Of a stretch of 64,000 nt of DNA, positions 12,799 to 26,000 are shown one piece after another (within the stretch, counting starts at the first letter, position 1; every line of letters begins with the position of its first letter). The notes under the pieces are model-generated. The model did not search any database, was not told the origin of the DNA, and saw only the letters and a program-made list of their open reading frames with translations. The DNA is taken from assembly GCF_000208745.1 (NCBI RefSeq), contig NC_030853.1:30830628-30894627 (forward strand), given 5' to 3'. Source of the stretch: Theobroma cacao. Taxonomy: Eukaryota > Streptophyta > Magnoliopsida > Malvales > Malvaceae. A program made the translations under genes and the position numbers.

Positions 12799-13435
12799 TA
12801 GACTTGATAATTTTGAATACAATATAAAAATATACGAATTAAACAGATTTTAAGTTTAATCTTAATGTATTTCGTGTCTAATACGATAAATACGTTTAAA
12901 TACGTTTACTTAATCGTGTTATTGTATTTAAATGTGTATACGTAACACATTTGTTAACTTATTAAAAATTAATAGTTAAAAATTATTTTAATTTTATATA
13001 AATAATTTTAAATAATTATTTTAAATATTTTTTTTAATTTTATAAAAGATATAATATAATTATACATGCACAACTTTAATTTTTAACTTTTGATGATCAT
13101 TTGATGTTATTATTATTATTATTTTATTATAATTATTTTTATAATTATAGATTTTAAATTTAAATAAAAAAATTATATTTAATTATAAATATTTTTATTT
13201 AATCATGTTAAGCGTATTAATCATGTTAAACATGTTATTAATTATGTCGTATATTGACACGTTTAATAAACGTATTAATCGTGTCGTATTATGTTATACG
13301 TATATTAAACGTGTACGTATTTTAAATTTAAGACACGAATATTAAACATGTCGTATTCATATTTAATCTTAACGTATTTTGTATCTAATCGTGTCTGACA
13401 CGTTTACGATACGTTAACACAAATTGCCAAATCTA
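12799..13435. mobile_element. Non-autonomous hAT-type transposon (MITE-like, 637 bp)
   Basis: The element begins TAGACTTG and ends CAAATCTA, imperfect terminal inverted repeats (TAGACTTG against TAGATTTG, continuing weakly inward through AATTT). It is flanked on both sides by the same 8 bp, GTTTCCTC (12791-12798 and 13436-13443). An 8-bp target duplication with TAG-starting termini is characteristic of the hAT superfamily. The interior is very AT-rich and encodes no transposase. Near both ends it carries many short CGTGTC, GACACG, ACGTGT and TACGTT sub-repeats in both orientations, which in hAT elements usually are subterminal transposase-binding sites. The perfect target duplication suggests a fairly recent insertion. 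Confidence 0.78.
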
Positions 13436-13443
13436 GTTTCCTC

Positions 13444-14096
13444 GCTCAAGTCTCCAACATTAATCAACTGCAACACAAGCATTCCTATGCTCGTATGTAA
13501 TCATATGCCTCTCCAAAGGTCCCCAGTCCCACACATGCTGCCTCTACAACTTGATGGCAACACATCTTGATTTTTTGATAAGACTTAAAATGACCCAAAG
13601 TAGAACAGTTTTCTGTTTTCGATGACAAGAATTCATCTATAGACGAGCCACAAAATAGACTAAAGCTATACATATTCAGCCCCTAATATCAGAAAAAGGT
13701 CATTCCATGGAAATAGCCAATCAGCTTACCTTCTTGTTCTTTCTCTTTTTCAAGGATTATTTTGACGAAGAACATAAACACAAGACGAGTTTTCTGCTAA
13801 TTTAGAAACTAAATTACTTGCAGATAAAAAATGTTTTGCACATTAGAGCAAAATGAGGACTTTTTAATATTTATTCAAGAAAATGCGTGCACACAGAAAT
13901 ATCACCATCCAAGACTACCACATCCAAATAACTACAAGCAAATGAAAACAGTTTTTCAACATTGGTACTGAAAAAGCACTGACAGATCCTCAAAGTGCAA
14001 ATCGATCTTCAACATCAAAAACAGTCCATCACCAAGTCATAAAAGACAAAGGGACTTACCACAAAGTTTCTCTTTATTCCATTAATCTCAAGTTTC
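13444..14096. other. Intergenic, nothing recognised
   Basis: This AT-rich sequence between two transposon insertions has only short chance frames. I see no gene or regulatory motif that I can support. Confidence 0.4.
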
Positions 14097-14111
14097 AAGT
14101 ATGAAAAAATA

Positions 14112-14201
14112 CATCCGAACATTTGACTCATTGATTGGTGCATAATCCCCTGCTTAAAGAGCAGGGTTTGAATCCCCCCTTCCCCAATTATAAAAAAAAA
14201 A
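14112..14201 (+). mobile_element. Short tRNA-derived SINE with target-site duplication
   Basis: A 90-bp insert with a pol III B-box-like GGTTTGAATCCC at 14165-14176, preceded by a tRNA-like hairpin (CCCTGCTTAAAGAGCAGGG) and followed by an A-rich tail from about 14191. It is bracketed by an identical 15-bp sequence, AAGTATGAAAAAATA, at 14097-14111 and 14202-14216. B box, A tail and target duplication together identify a SINE; the short length suggests a 5'-truncated or minimal family. It encodes nothing. Confidence 0.7.
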
Positions 14202-14216
14202 AAGTATGAAAAAATA

Positions 14217-14869
14217 TTTTGTCAGTATGGTTGAGGAAACCACATGGCAGACATGATCAATCAAAAGTGCCATAAGCCAACATCAGGAAATGTGTACTAG
14301 CAAACAAAATTACCCCCTCTAGGTCGTAGAAAAGCACATAGTAAGATCCAATTCCGCACTACTTAATTTGTTTATGCTACTTGATCCAGTGCATCTGCAC
14401 AAACTGATCATGACACTTTCCATGCCATGAAACAGGAGAGATTAAGTGCAACAACATATCAAGGTGTCCAACCAGCTTCCTGACTGCTGTGCACATTTTG
14501 TTTTTGTTCCCAGTACTATCATTATCTACTATTTGATGGGATTCATCACTCCTTACAACTTGACCCAACTTATCTTAATCATGGTACTACTAAACTCTAA
14601 ATATCCGGACCAATCAAGTGGATAAGACAATTTAGAGGACTATCTCTACAAACAAATAACATCACATATTTTTCAACAATCAATTCAACAGCATTGCCAT
14701 TGCATTCTTCAAACCAAATAAGCAGCCGAAGCAATAATCACAGCTACAATGAGAATAGCTAGTAAACGTTGTAATTATAAACAATGAGTATATACAATTA
14801 TATGTACATTGAACTTGAATTGGAAACATAACAAGGCAGAGATTTTGGAATACCCAATTAATCTCCAAA
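14217..14869. other. Likely 3' UTR/flank of the glycine-rich gene
   Basis: This is downstream of the minus-strand gene that stops at 14870. No coding frame or RNA gene is supported here. Confidence 0.4.
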
Positions 14870-15496
14870 TCAGCAAACGGAAGCCAATCTCATCGGAACC
14901 TTCTCCCTGTCCCCAGCATCCTCGATCCCATTTGCCACAATTCTAATCACCTTCTTAAAGGCAAAATGCACGCAATTCGACAACGCGATCCAGCAAATCA
15001 CCTCATAAACAAAATCCAAAGCCGTACCAGTCCACGGAGACGATGACGACGACGATTCATCCCAATTTTGCCCTCCAAACTCTCCAAAATTCCAACCACT
15101 CCCACCCCAACTGCTTCCCCCACCACCACCACCGCCACCGCCGAACGGACCGTATCCATCGCCACCATCACTCGCGAAGAAGAATCCGTAATCTTCGCCG
15201 TCGTTGGGCTCACCGCCGCTGAATGACGTCCGCTTGGTGCGCCGCTTTCTTCGAAGGAGAGTTCGAGGTAACGTCTTGTAGGAGTTCGGCTTGACGGGTG
15301 GAGGCGCGACAACGTCCACGGGGACGATTGTCGCGGTTACGTGGAGGATGCCGAGATTATCGGCTGATGACTCAGAGGAGAGGGAAAGGCAACCGTTTCC
15401 AGCGAAGTAATGGTGGCGGTCGAGAATCAATTTCGCAAACCCTAGGCCTTGGGAAGTGGCCACTGTTAGCGTATCGCAAATTAAGGAGAGGTCCAT
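14870..15496 (-). CDS. Glycine-rich protein with C-terminal hydrophobic segment (unknown function)
   Basis: An uninterrupted 208-codon frame starting MDLSLICDTL (ATG at 15496-15494) and ending TGA at 14870. Residues 1-75 are mixed and end in a Pro/Val stretch. A basic cluster LLRRKRRTKR follows near residue 80. The middle carries acidic patches and then a pure Gly run with Ser/Trp/Phe-rich continuation (GGSGWNFGEFGGQNW). Residues about 160-185 (LDFVYEVICWIALSNCVHFAF) form one likely membrane-spanning or membrane-associated helix, followed by a charged tail. I do not recognise the family. The gene is transcribed divergently from RPL19 and its upstream DNA (15770-15860) contains GGGCC/GGGCT-type site II elements. 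Overlapping frames on the other strand here are shadows. The length and ordered composition support a real gene, but without a homologue in hand it stays hypothetical. Confidence 0.72.
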   Translation of the reverse strand: MDLSLICDTLTVATSQGLGFAKLILDRHHYFAGNGCLSLSSESSADNLGILHVTATIVPVDVVAPPPVKPNSYKTLPRTLLRRKRRTKRTSFSGGEPNDGEDYGFFFASDGGDGYGPFGGGGGGGGGSSWGGSGWNFGEFGGQNWDESSSSSSPWTGTALDFVYEVICWIALSNCVHFAFKKVIRIVANGIEDAGDREKVPMRLASVC

Positions 15497-16726
15497 TAGC
15501 TAACAAAAAATCTGAATCGAAACCAAGAAAGGGAAATTTAACGAATTTTCAAAGAATTTCAAGGGAAGATTTTGGGGGATTGATTAAATTTGAGCGAAAA
15601 AAAAGAGGGAAAATTGGAGAAGGGAAGTTGGAATAGAATTTGGGGATTTCCGTGGAGGGAAGGTAAATGACAAAAAAAAGAAGAAGTCAAAACGCAACGT
15701 CTTATTCATTTGGCGGTTTGGACGGCTGTTGAATTTTGACTGGTGGCAGTCGGAAAACCTCCCAAAACAAAACTGGGCCTTGAGCTGAATCTAAGCCCAA
15801 TTACAGGCAGACATATACTAGGGCCGCATCTGTCTAAATACCAATTCGGGCCCAATTTTCTTACCACCTCATGATTATTATTCTTCTTATATATACTTCC
15901 ATTGCTAATGAATTAAATTTGAGAGAAATTATAATAAAATGATAAACATATAAACTCTAATATATTGTTTTAAAGAATGGTTAAGGAACCGCATTCGATG
16001 CTTTAATCGTATCAAACTTTAAACTTATCTTATTCGAGAGGAATGAAAGTAAGAAAGAAAAAGGTTTTACTTTGATGATTAGGTTAGGAAGTGGGAAAGT
16101 GATTATAAAACCTAAACATTTAATTAGAGAAAATTTTAGGTCAGTTATTCTTTCCATCCTTCCTAATAAATAAAACCTTATTGAATTTTATATTTGATCT
16201 CTATTTGGACAAATTGTCATAGTGATATGTAGATAATTTCATTTTCTTTATTTTTTTGTCATATACTAAACTATTCAATAAGATTATTTCGTAAATATTT
16301 TTTCTTTTATATAAAAGAAAACATAATATCAATAATGATATGAAGATCAATAAATTATATCAATACATTTTAATATAAGTTGGATTCAATCTCAATTAAA
16401 ATTTCAAAATGTGATTAGAGATCACTCGAGTTAATATTATTAATTTTAATTTTTTTATTAAATAAGGTGGTACTAAATAAAAATAAAAAAAAACAATAAT
16501 TAAACTGTTTGAAGTTTATCTTTCTCTTTTTCTTTTAATAAGTGAAAAAGAATAATCGATCATAAAATTCAATTTGAACAGTAAATATAATCATTCGAGA
16601 TAATATTTATATTAAAAATTTATGAATGATGTGAGTTTATTTTCTATCATGAAAATGGGTAATAAACTTACATTTAACTACGAATTTATTTTCAATCCTA
16701 AAATTTATATAATCGCGATACCTAAC
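15497..16726. other. Divergent intergenic region between glycine-rich gene and RPL19
   Basis: The first 350 bp contain purine-rich leader-like sequence and several GGGCC/GCCCA elements (near 15775, 15797 and 15850). The middle (about 15880-16680) is AT-rich with no coding potential that I can support. Confidence 0.45.
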
Positions 16727-16876
16727 TGGGCCTTCGAAATGGACATGAAAAGTCGCTCAAATGATTTGTGGGCTTTAATTTAACTGGATGGGCTGAAATT
16801 GAGCCCAGGCAAGCCCATTTCATTATTTCATGTCAAAAACCCTAATCTTAACAAACTTTTCCCCCACCGTTATAAA
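16727..16876 (+). promoter_or_regulatory. RPL19 promoter: five site II motifs, telo box, TATA box
   Basis: TGGGCC at 16727, TGGGCT at 16769 and 16789, and the inverse AGCCCA at 16802 and 16812 form a site II cluster of the type bound by TCP factors. A telo box AAACCCTAA follows at 16837-16845 and a TATAAA at 16871-16876. Site II plus telo box is the classic arrangement of plant ribosomal protein and proliferation genes. The leader begins with a pyrimidine-rich GCCTCCCCCTTTCTTC tract, resembling a TOP-like 5' end. Confidence 0.75.
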
Positions 16877-16963
16877 AGCCGCCTCCCCCTTTCTTCGCGA
16901 AAACCCTCGAGTTTCCGCTCATAGAGAGACACAGGACAAGAGAGGGAGAGAAGAAACCAAACC

Positions 16964-18416
<1,453 letters not shown>

Positions 18417-20055
18417 ATGAAATCATGAAGATCGCCAAACTTTATATGTTAATGCCTTTTGTTTTCTTTTTAGGAGTTTGTTTGCAAAACTTTGTTTTCA
18501 TTTATGTTAAAAATTTTAATTATAAATTACGGAATTTTGGAAACCTGGGAGCTGTTATGTTGGATGAAAATGTTTGTGATATTAGTTTATTGTTGAATTA
18601 CTATGCATAACAAATGTTGCTTATTACTCTCCCCCAACCCCTGCCGTTCAACTTTTGCTAGTACAATACCTATATGCTTGATCAGATGCTCCGGCGAAGG
18701 CTTGGTTGAATTTCCCAAATCAAGAATGGCCGACTGGGTAGCCACAGGCAAGTAAGTAAACATTGTACCACGTTTCTTTATGAAACTATGAGTCCAGTTC
18801 TACCTTATCTGCATCCGGGGGCTGTAGGTATTGCTTGATTCAATTGAGTCATAAATCTTGTATCGGTTAGCTGTAGGTATTGCTTGATTCGATTGAGTCA
18901 TAAATCTTATATAGGTTATGTATTAAAATGGGAATTGAGTATTTAAGTGTTTGCATGGTCTTAAATTGACGAGGATGGTGATAGAAGGTTGTGGCTGTCT
19001 TGCTCGTAGTATTGTCTCGGGCAAAGTGGGAAAAGGATTGGCAATTTGTGAGGATCATGGCCACGAGGCCCATGCCTCCCGATAACATCAAATGTTAATA
19101 ACAGTGGGCCTTTTTCATAGGACACGTAAAACGGCAACAAATGCTGGGAGGGCAGAAAGACAAAATTCCATTTTCAAGATCCCATGGCGATGCCAGTGCT
19201 GCACCCCCTTGTCATTTTCTCTCTTAAAAATCGTGGTCTCTTTTTTTCATTGGTCATGGGAGGATCCGAGTCCAACCCATTCTAATCTAATCTTAACCGA
19301 TAACTACAATGTAGTGGTAATTCTAAATGATCAATCTCTGTCCTGTCTTGATTATTTAATTGGAGCAATATGGTGTGTATTAAAATTATTTAATTTGGTA
19401 CTTCTTGTCTAACTTAGTGAATGTAAGGTGAATAATCGGTAAGTTTGATAGGTTTAATTTAAAGAATTTATATAATTTAAGAATATTAAATAATATTTCA
19501 ATCCAAATAATGGTAATGAAACTGAATTGATTGAATTTTCCATTTAAACCAACTAATACTCCCTCTTAGTTAATAGTTATTAACTAATCTTCTTATTGTG
19601 AGATGAAACCAGCAGCCTTAAGATAGTAGTTGAATGAATTAACCGCCAACCGCCAAACCAAATTATCTACTGCAAGGTTTTTTTGTATATAATTAATTTC
19701 AGTGATTTTGATTTTCAAAAGCCCAAGGAATGGAGGCGTAATCAATAATCACTTGGGCGCATTAAATAATGTATACTTAAAACCGCCTCAAAGACATGGT
19801 CCGTGTCTTAGACTTCGGACCAACCGGAAAACCCGACAAACAATTTCCAGATTCAGTCGCACAGATTTTTCATTTAATTTCTACGTTCCAAACGAAGACA
19901 AAAAACAATACCATTCAAAAGGCCAATTCCGTCTCTCCCTCTCCTGTCTCTTCCTCTCAGAAGCTCTGGATCTGAATTCCCATTTCTTTTTCTCGAAGTC
20001 GATCTTCTTTTTTTAGTATTTTTATCAGATCGAACGGAAATATCAATTAATATAA
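18417..20055. other. Intergenic between RPL19 and PLD zeta 1
   Basis: RPL19 3' UTR, then a 49-bp tandem duplication (separate entry), an AT-rich stretch around 19270-19700, and a pyrimidine-rich segment at about 19920-20010 (CTCTCCCTCTCCTGTCTC) that is likely the PLD zeta leader. No gene is supported. Confidence 0.5.
18821..18918. repeat. Tandem duplication, 49-bp unit, two copies
   Basis: Copies 18821-18869 and 18870-18918 share GCTGTAGGTATTGCTTGATT and GATTGAGTCATAAATCTT-type sequence. They differ at only a few positions, so the duplication is recent. Confidence 0.9.
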
Positions 20056-23000
20056 ATGGCGTCGGAGCAATTGATGTCCGAAGGTGGACCACGGTACTAC
20101 CAGATGCAATCGGAGCCGTTACCGTCGATGATGTCGTCGTTCTTCTCGTTCGCTCAAGGTGTCGCTCCTGAGTCGACTCGGATTTTCGATGAGTTACCTA
20201 AAGCCACCATCGTCTCCGTCTCCAGACCCGACGCCGGCGATATCAGCCCCATGCTCTTATCTTACACCATCGAATTCCAATACAAACAAGCAAGTTTTCG
20301 TCTCTTCGTTTCTTCAATCAATTCTTTCTAAATTTGCTTTGTTAGTTTCAATTCGAGTTGAGTATATGTTCGATCTTACTTGCTTTTATGCTCGTTTCTG
20401 CGTTTTGATTCTTCAGTTTAAGTGGCGGTTATTAAAGAAAGCTTCACACGTTTTTTACTTACACTTTGCTTTGAAGAAACGATTGTTTATTGAAGAAATT
20501 CATGAGAAGCAAGAGCAGGTCTGTGGAGAAAACGACGATGATCATCTGTGCTTTTGCTGCAATTTGAAATTTCTGTTATTAATAACTGTTTACTTCTTAA
20601 GGTTTAGGATTTTGATGTGGTTTTCACTCTGAATATTATTATTATATTAAAGGTTAAAGAATGGCTTCAAAATCTAGGAATAGGAGACCATACGCCAGTT
20701 GTGCAAGATGATGATGAACCAGACGATGATGCTGTTCCTTTACATCATGATGAAAGCGCTAGAAACAGGTGATCGTTATTACCGCAAAATTTCAAATAAT
20801 AGAAAAGAAAATTTAACCCATCGTGCTTATGACTGCTTTTTTTTTTTGTTCTACTTAGAGATGTTCCTTCAAGTGCTGCTCTTCCAGTTATTAGACCAGC
20901 CTTGGGAAGGCAGTCTTCTATGTCTGACAGAGCAAAGGTTGCGATGAAAGAATATCTGAATCACTTTCTTGGAAATATGGATATTGTTAACTCTCGAGAG
21001 GTATGCCTTCGACTTTTCCACAACATGGTGATAGCATGATGTGTCCGTGGCAATCATTTGGTGTTCATTTACATGCATCTTCATAGGTATTAGACCTTTC
21101 TTTGGTATACTTTACTATGCCTAGAAAATAAACCAGGTAATTTCAGTTTTACTTTAGTTACTATTGATGTGCTGAATTTCCCCTCATGTATTTGTGTTGA
21201 AAATAAATGATCAAATTCAACTTAGCTTTCCTTTTTTTCATGCAATGGAATCATGAAGTAGATGAACCTTATTAATTGCTGGTTCAGTAAAATGTAAGTC
21301 AATAAATTGAAATTGAAATGATTATGTAGTCGTAGTCAGAGTTCTTAAATTCAAGTGCCATGGATTTACATATAGAACTTAGAACTAGGAATGTGGTTAC
21401 TAACTGCTATGTATTTTATGTTCTGAGTTTTTTTGCTCAATTTGTGCTTTTTTATTGATTGTATTAGTATCTCTCTCAATTTTCTTGTAGGTTTGCAAGT
21501 TTTTGGAGGTTTCAAAGTTGTCATTTTCACCAGAGTATGGCCCTAAGCTGAAGGAAGATTATGTAATGGTGAAGCATCTACCAAAAATTGCAAAAAATGA
21601 TGATTCTGATAGATGCTGTGCATGTCATTGGTTCAGTTGCTGTAATGACAATTGGCAAAAGGTAGTGTGATCTCATTTCTGAAAGCTCAGTCTATATTCA
21701 ACTTAAATGCACTTGTTTCAGAGCATATGTTGCACCTGCATGTGGTGCAGCAAGTACTAGTTGCCTCTCTTCTCTCTCTAAATATTCTTGGTAGGAGGAC
21801 AACTGGCATAATAGTGTGCCTTTTTTGTGCTTCAGCATGGATCTAAATTTAAGAGGTATCACTTGGTCAGCTGTGCTGAGTTCTGGAGAATATGCATAGG
21901 AATCTCCTACTGTCCTTAATGGGTGATATGGGTTAAATTAAAAAAAAATTATAGGATTTGGGAAGAGAGTTTTGAGATGGAATTATGGTTGTCATATATT
22001 GATTCTTATGCTTGCGAATTTTGGTCTAGTTTTTTTGGTGTTATTGGATTGTACCTTACTGAAAATGTTCGATTTGTTGTACCTTTCTCTTGCCATATGG
22101 ACAATAGCTCTCTGGTTTGGAGCATAATATAACACTCCTTTGCCATCATTTTGGATATTTTCACATTTTTAGTTTATTTAATTGACCTGTGTTTTTCTAT
22201 TCTCATGTCTAATGATCGTATACAGGTGTGGGCTGTACTGAAACCTGGATTCTTGGCCTTGCTGGGAGATCCTTTTGATACTAAACCTTTAGACATAATT
22301 GTTTTCGATGTATTACCAGCCTCAGATGGTAATGGTGAGGGCCGGGTATCATTAGCGGCAGAAGTAAAGGAACGTAATCCTTTACGCCATGCTTTTAAGG
22401 TCAGTAGAATATGTGCTGCTTGTTCTGTGGAAAATTTCCCCCCTGGTGGGCACATTATTATTTACATTTTACTAGTCATGTTAAAGTTTAAGTAAGATGC
22501 ATACTAAAATAGTTCTTCAATTAGAAACCTATGGTGATATTTCTGCCATTTTAAAAACATATTGAATCCTAAAGGTCATGATCATTAAACTATTATTAAC
22601 ATCACATTAGACATCAACCTTTAGGATTAAGACAAATTTTTGGGTTTTTGGATTGAAGATTTTATTGAGGGTATAAGTTTTCTTTCTACACATTAAAAGA
22701 ATTATTTATCTCTACAATGGTGGGTTAAGTTTTATGTCTGATGAATATATCTAGAGAAATTCACTTTCTAACAGATAATTGGGAACTTCAAAAGGTCACA
22801 TGTGGAATCCGGAGCATAAGGTTAAGAGCGAAGAGTAGTGCCAAAGTTAAAGATTGGGTTGCTGCTATTAATGATGCTGGGCTTAGGCCCCCTGAGGGTT
22901 GGTGTCATCCTCATCGCTTTGGCTCTTTTGCTCCTCCAAGGGGTTTGACAGATGATGGTAGTCAGGCTCAATGGTTCATTGATGGTAGGGCGGCTTTTGA

Positions 23001-26000
23001 GGCTATAGCTTCGTCAATTGAGGAGGCAAAATCAGAGGTCTGTCCTTTCTACTCTTACAGGTCAAAATGGATTGTAAGCAAACTGGTTTTTCTATTCTTT
23101 AGCATAAAAAGCTGTTGTATGATTTTAAGATTCATGCAGATATTTATTTGTGGCTGGTGGCTTTGCCCAGAATTGTATCTACGCCGTCCTTTTCATGAGC
23201 TGGCATCCTCCAGGCTCGATGCTTTGCTGGAAGCCAAAGCCAAGCAAGGGGTTCAGGTATTGTAATATTTCATTTATTTATTTCTAAGAAATCCATAAAT
23301 AAGTTTCATTTTTGTGCAAATCAAAAAAGGATGTTGAATCCTTTACTTCATCAGACATATCATCTTGTTGATGGCTGTGTGTACAACTGTACATGAATTT
23401 GGACACAGATATCAAGGTGTAGATGGGTTAACCATGTATTGCTTCTCATTTTTTCTTGCATTCCATTTTGTCTTTCAGTGAGCTTATTCACTGTTTGACG
23501 GTTGAAGACTTATGGTTTTATTTGGAGCCATCTAAATTTTACAAACCTGATTTAACTATTACATTCATGTTTTTAAAACAAATTAAATATCTGCTCTACT
23601 ATATAGATTTCTGTCGACTCCTGATGTAGAAAGTTGAATGTTAGCTAATTTGTTTTTGATTATTTACTTGAAGAATGATCTGAATATGTCTATGACTGCA
23701 GATATACATCCTTCTCTACAAAGAAGTTGCTCTTGCTTTGAAAATTAACAGTGTCTATAGCAAGAGAAAGCTTCTTGGCATTCATGAGAATGTGAGGGTA
23801 TTGCGTTATCCTGACCATTTCTCTACTGGTGTCTATCTATGGTATGCATTGCTTGGATAATTGAGTGTGTACAGGCATTTTAGTTGTAACCTTTTATCAT
23901 TATAATATATTGGATCTTTTCTGACTTTGATATGGATTTCTTTTACCTATAGGTCCCACCATGAGAAACTTGTAATTGTTGATAACCAAATTTGCTTTAT
24001 TGGTGGACTTGATTTATGCTTTGGTCGGTATGACACATTTGAGCACAAGGTGGGTGATAATCCTCCCTTAGTATGGCCTGGAAAAGACTACTATAACCCA
24101 AGGTAAGCTTTAAGCAAGATTCTCCTTTGAATGTTTGATTAATATTTTTCAGAATTTTGATTCTGAATTTTGACTTATCCATTCATTTTGGCCTTTGATG
24201 AACTCATCAATTGTCAGTTATCATTAGTTTTTATGTGCTCAATTTATGCACCATTCTGTTTTAGTGTGATATTACCATAGAACAGTAGAAAAAGACACAA
24301 TTACAATTTGTGATTGGATTTTTTGGCTGATAGCAGTGGCAACTTGCTTCTGCTTAAAGTATCTAGCGCTTAGGTTTTAGGCTTGTACATGAATAGAAGT
24401 TGCCCAACAGTTTGCTGAATTCGAATGGTTCAATGGGGTAACTCTGAAGTTTGTTTAAAGAGATCATCAGTTTCAAACCCTTCAAGGGTATGTGTTTGCC
24501 CATTGTGCGTCTTCCCCCCCACCTCCCCTTTCCGAGACTATTATGTTCTTGAAAAAAAGGGGTAAATATTCATGGTTATGACTTATGAGTAATTATGAGT
24601 TGGTTTGAAGCTGGCTTGCAGTAAATGTGTAACAAATTTTGCAACTTCATTTTCATCAGGGAATCTGAACCAAATTCATGGGAAGATACAATGAAAGATG
24701 AGTTGGATCGAGAAAAATATCCTCGAATGCCTTGGCATGATGTCCATTGTGCGCTCTGGGGACCACCTTGTCGCGATGTAGCACGACATTTTGTTCAGCG
24801 CTGGAACTATGCCAAGGTCCATACATATTTAGAATTAGTAATGCACAGTATTAACTTTGTTATTTAACAAAGATGTGTGTGTTTCTTTCAGAGAAATAAA
24901 GCTCCATATGAGGAAGCAATTCCACTACTTATGCCTCAGCAGCACATGGTGATTCCACATTATATGGGAAGAAGCAAAGAGACTGACTCTGAGAGTAAGA
25001 ATATTGAGGACAACAATAAAGGCATTAGAAGACAGGATTCCTTTTCTTCTAGGTCATCTTTACAAGATATTCCTTTACTTGTGCCTCAAGAGGCTGAGGA
25101 GTTGGATAATTTCAGTGGGTTTCCAAAGTTGAATGGGCTGGACTCTACTGCAAGCAAAAGTGCTTCTTTTGCTTTCCGAAAGTCCAAAATAGAACCAGCA
25201 GTTGCAGACACACCAATGAAAGGGTTTGTTGATGACCTTGACTCTTTGGATCTTCATTTGGAAAGATCTTTGGATGTAAAAAGGCAGCCTGGAAACAAAA
25301 TTTCAGATCCAGAATGGTGGGAAACACAGGAACGGGGTGATCAAGTTGGTTTTGTGGATGATGCTGGACAGGTTGGTCCACGTACTTCATGCCGTTGTCA
25401 GGTGGGTTGTATTCTCGTTAAGACTTTGAATATTTGTATCTGCCTCATAAGATTGGTTCATGTTTCTGGATTTTGATATCCCTATTTCTTAGTCTTATTT
25501 TCGAAAGCACATATTCATTGAAATTCATGTCATATACTTTGGTAGACAATAAAGTACTGCTAGAAGACAATATATGTGTGTGGGGGGGGAGGGGAGGAGA
25601 CAAGAAAATAATATCATCCAGGTCATAATATTGGATCACACCATGAGTGCTATACGTTTGCAGCCATGCCTGATGTGCTTTCAACTTTTGCTAATGAAAG
25701 GACTATTATCCATCCTCTGCAGTTAGTTTGGGGTAGATGCAATGATGATATTAGTGTGATCTGTCATTATTTCTACCATTCTATTTGACCTTCTTTTCAT
25801 TTGAAATGAGACTTTCAGCTTGTAAGGAGTGACAATCAGTGATGCTTTATATTTTCAGATTATAAGGAGTGTCAGTCAGTGGTCGGCTGGAACTAGTCAA
25901 ATAGAAGAGAGCATTCACTGTGCTTATTGCTCCCTTATTGAGAAAGCAGAACACTTTGTTTATATAGAGGTATATGCTGATTTTTAGTCTTTTACTTTGC

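Noticed and set aside
15298..15636. Plus-strand 112-codon frame overlapping the glycine-rich gene start
   Set aside because: Antisense shadow continuing into purine-rich leader; the opposite strand has the longer and better structured frame.
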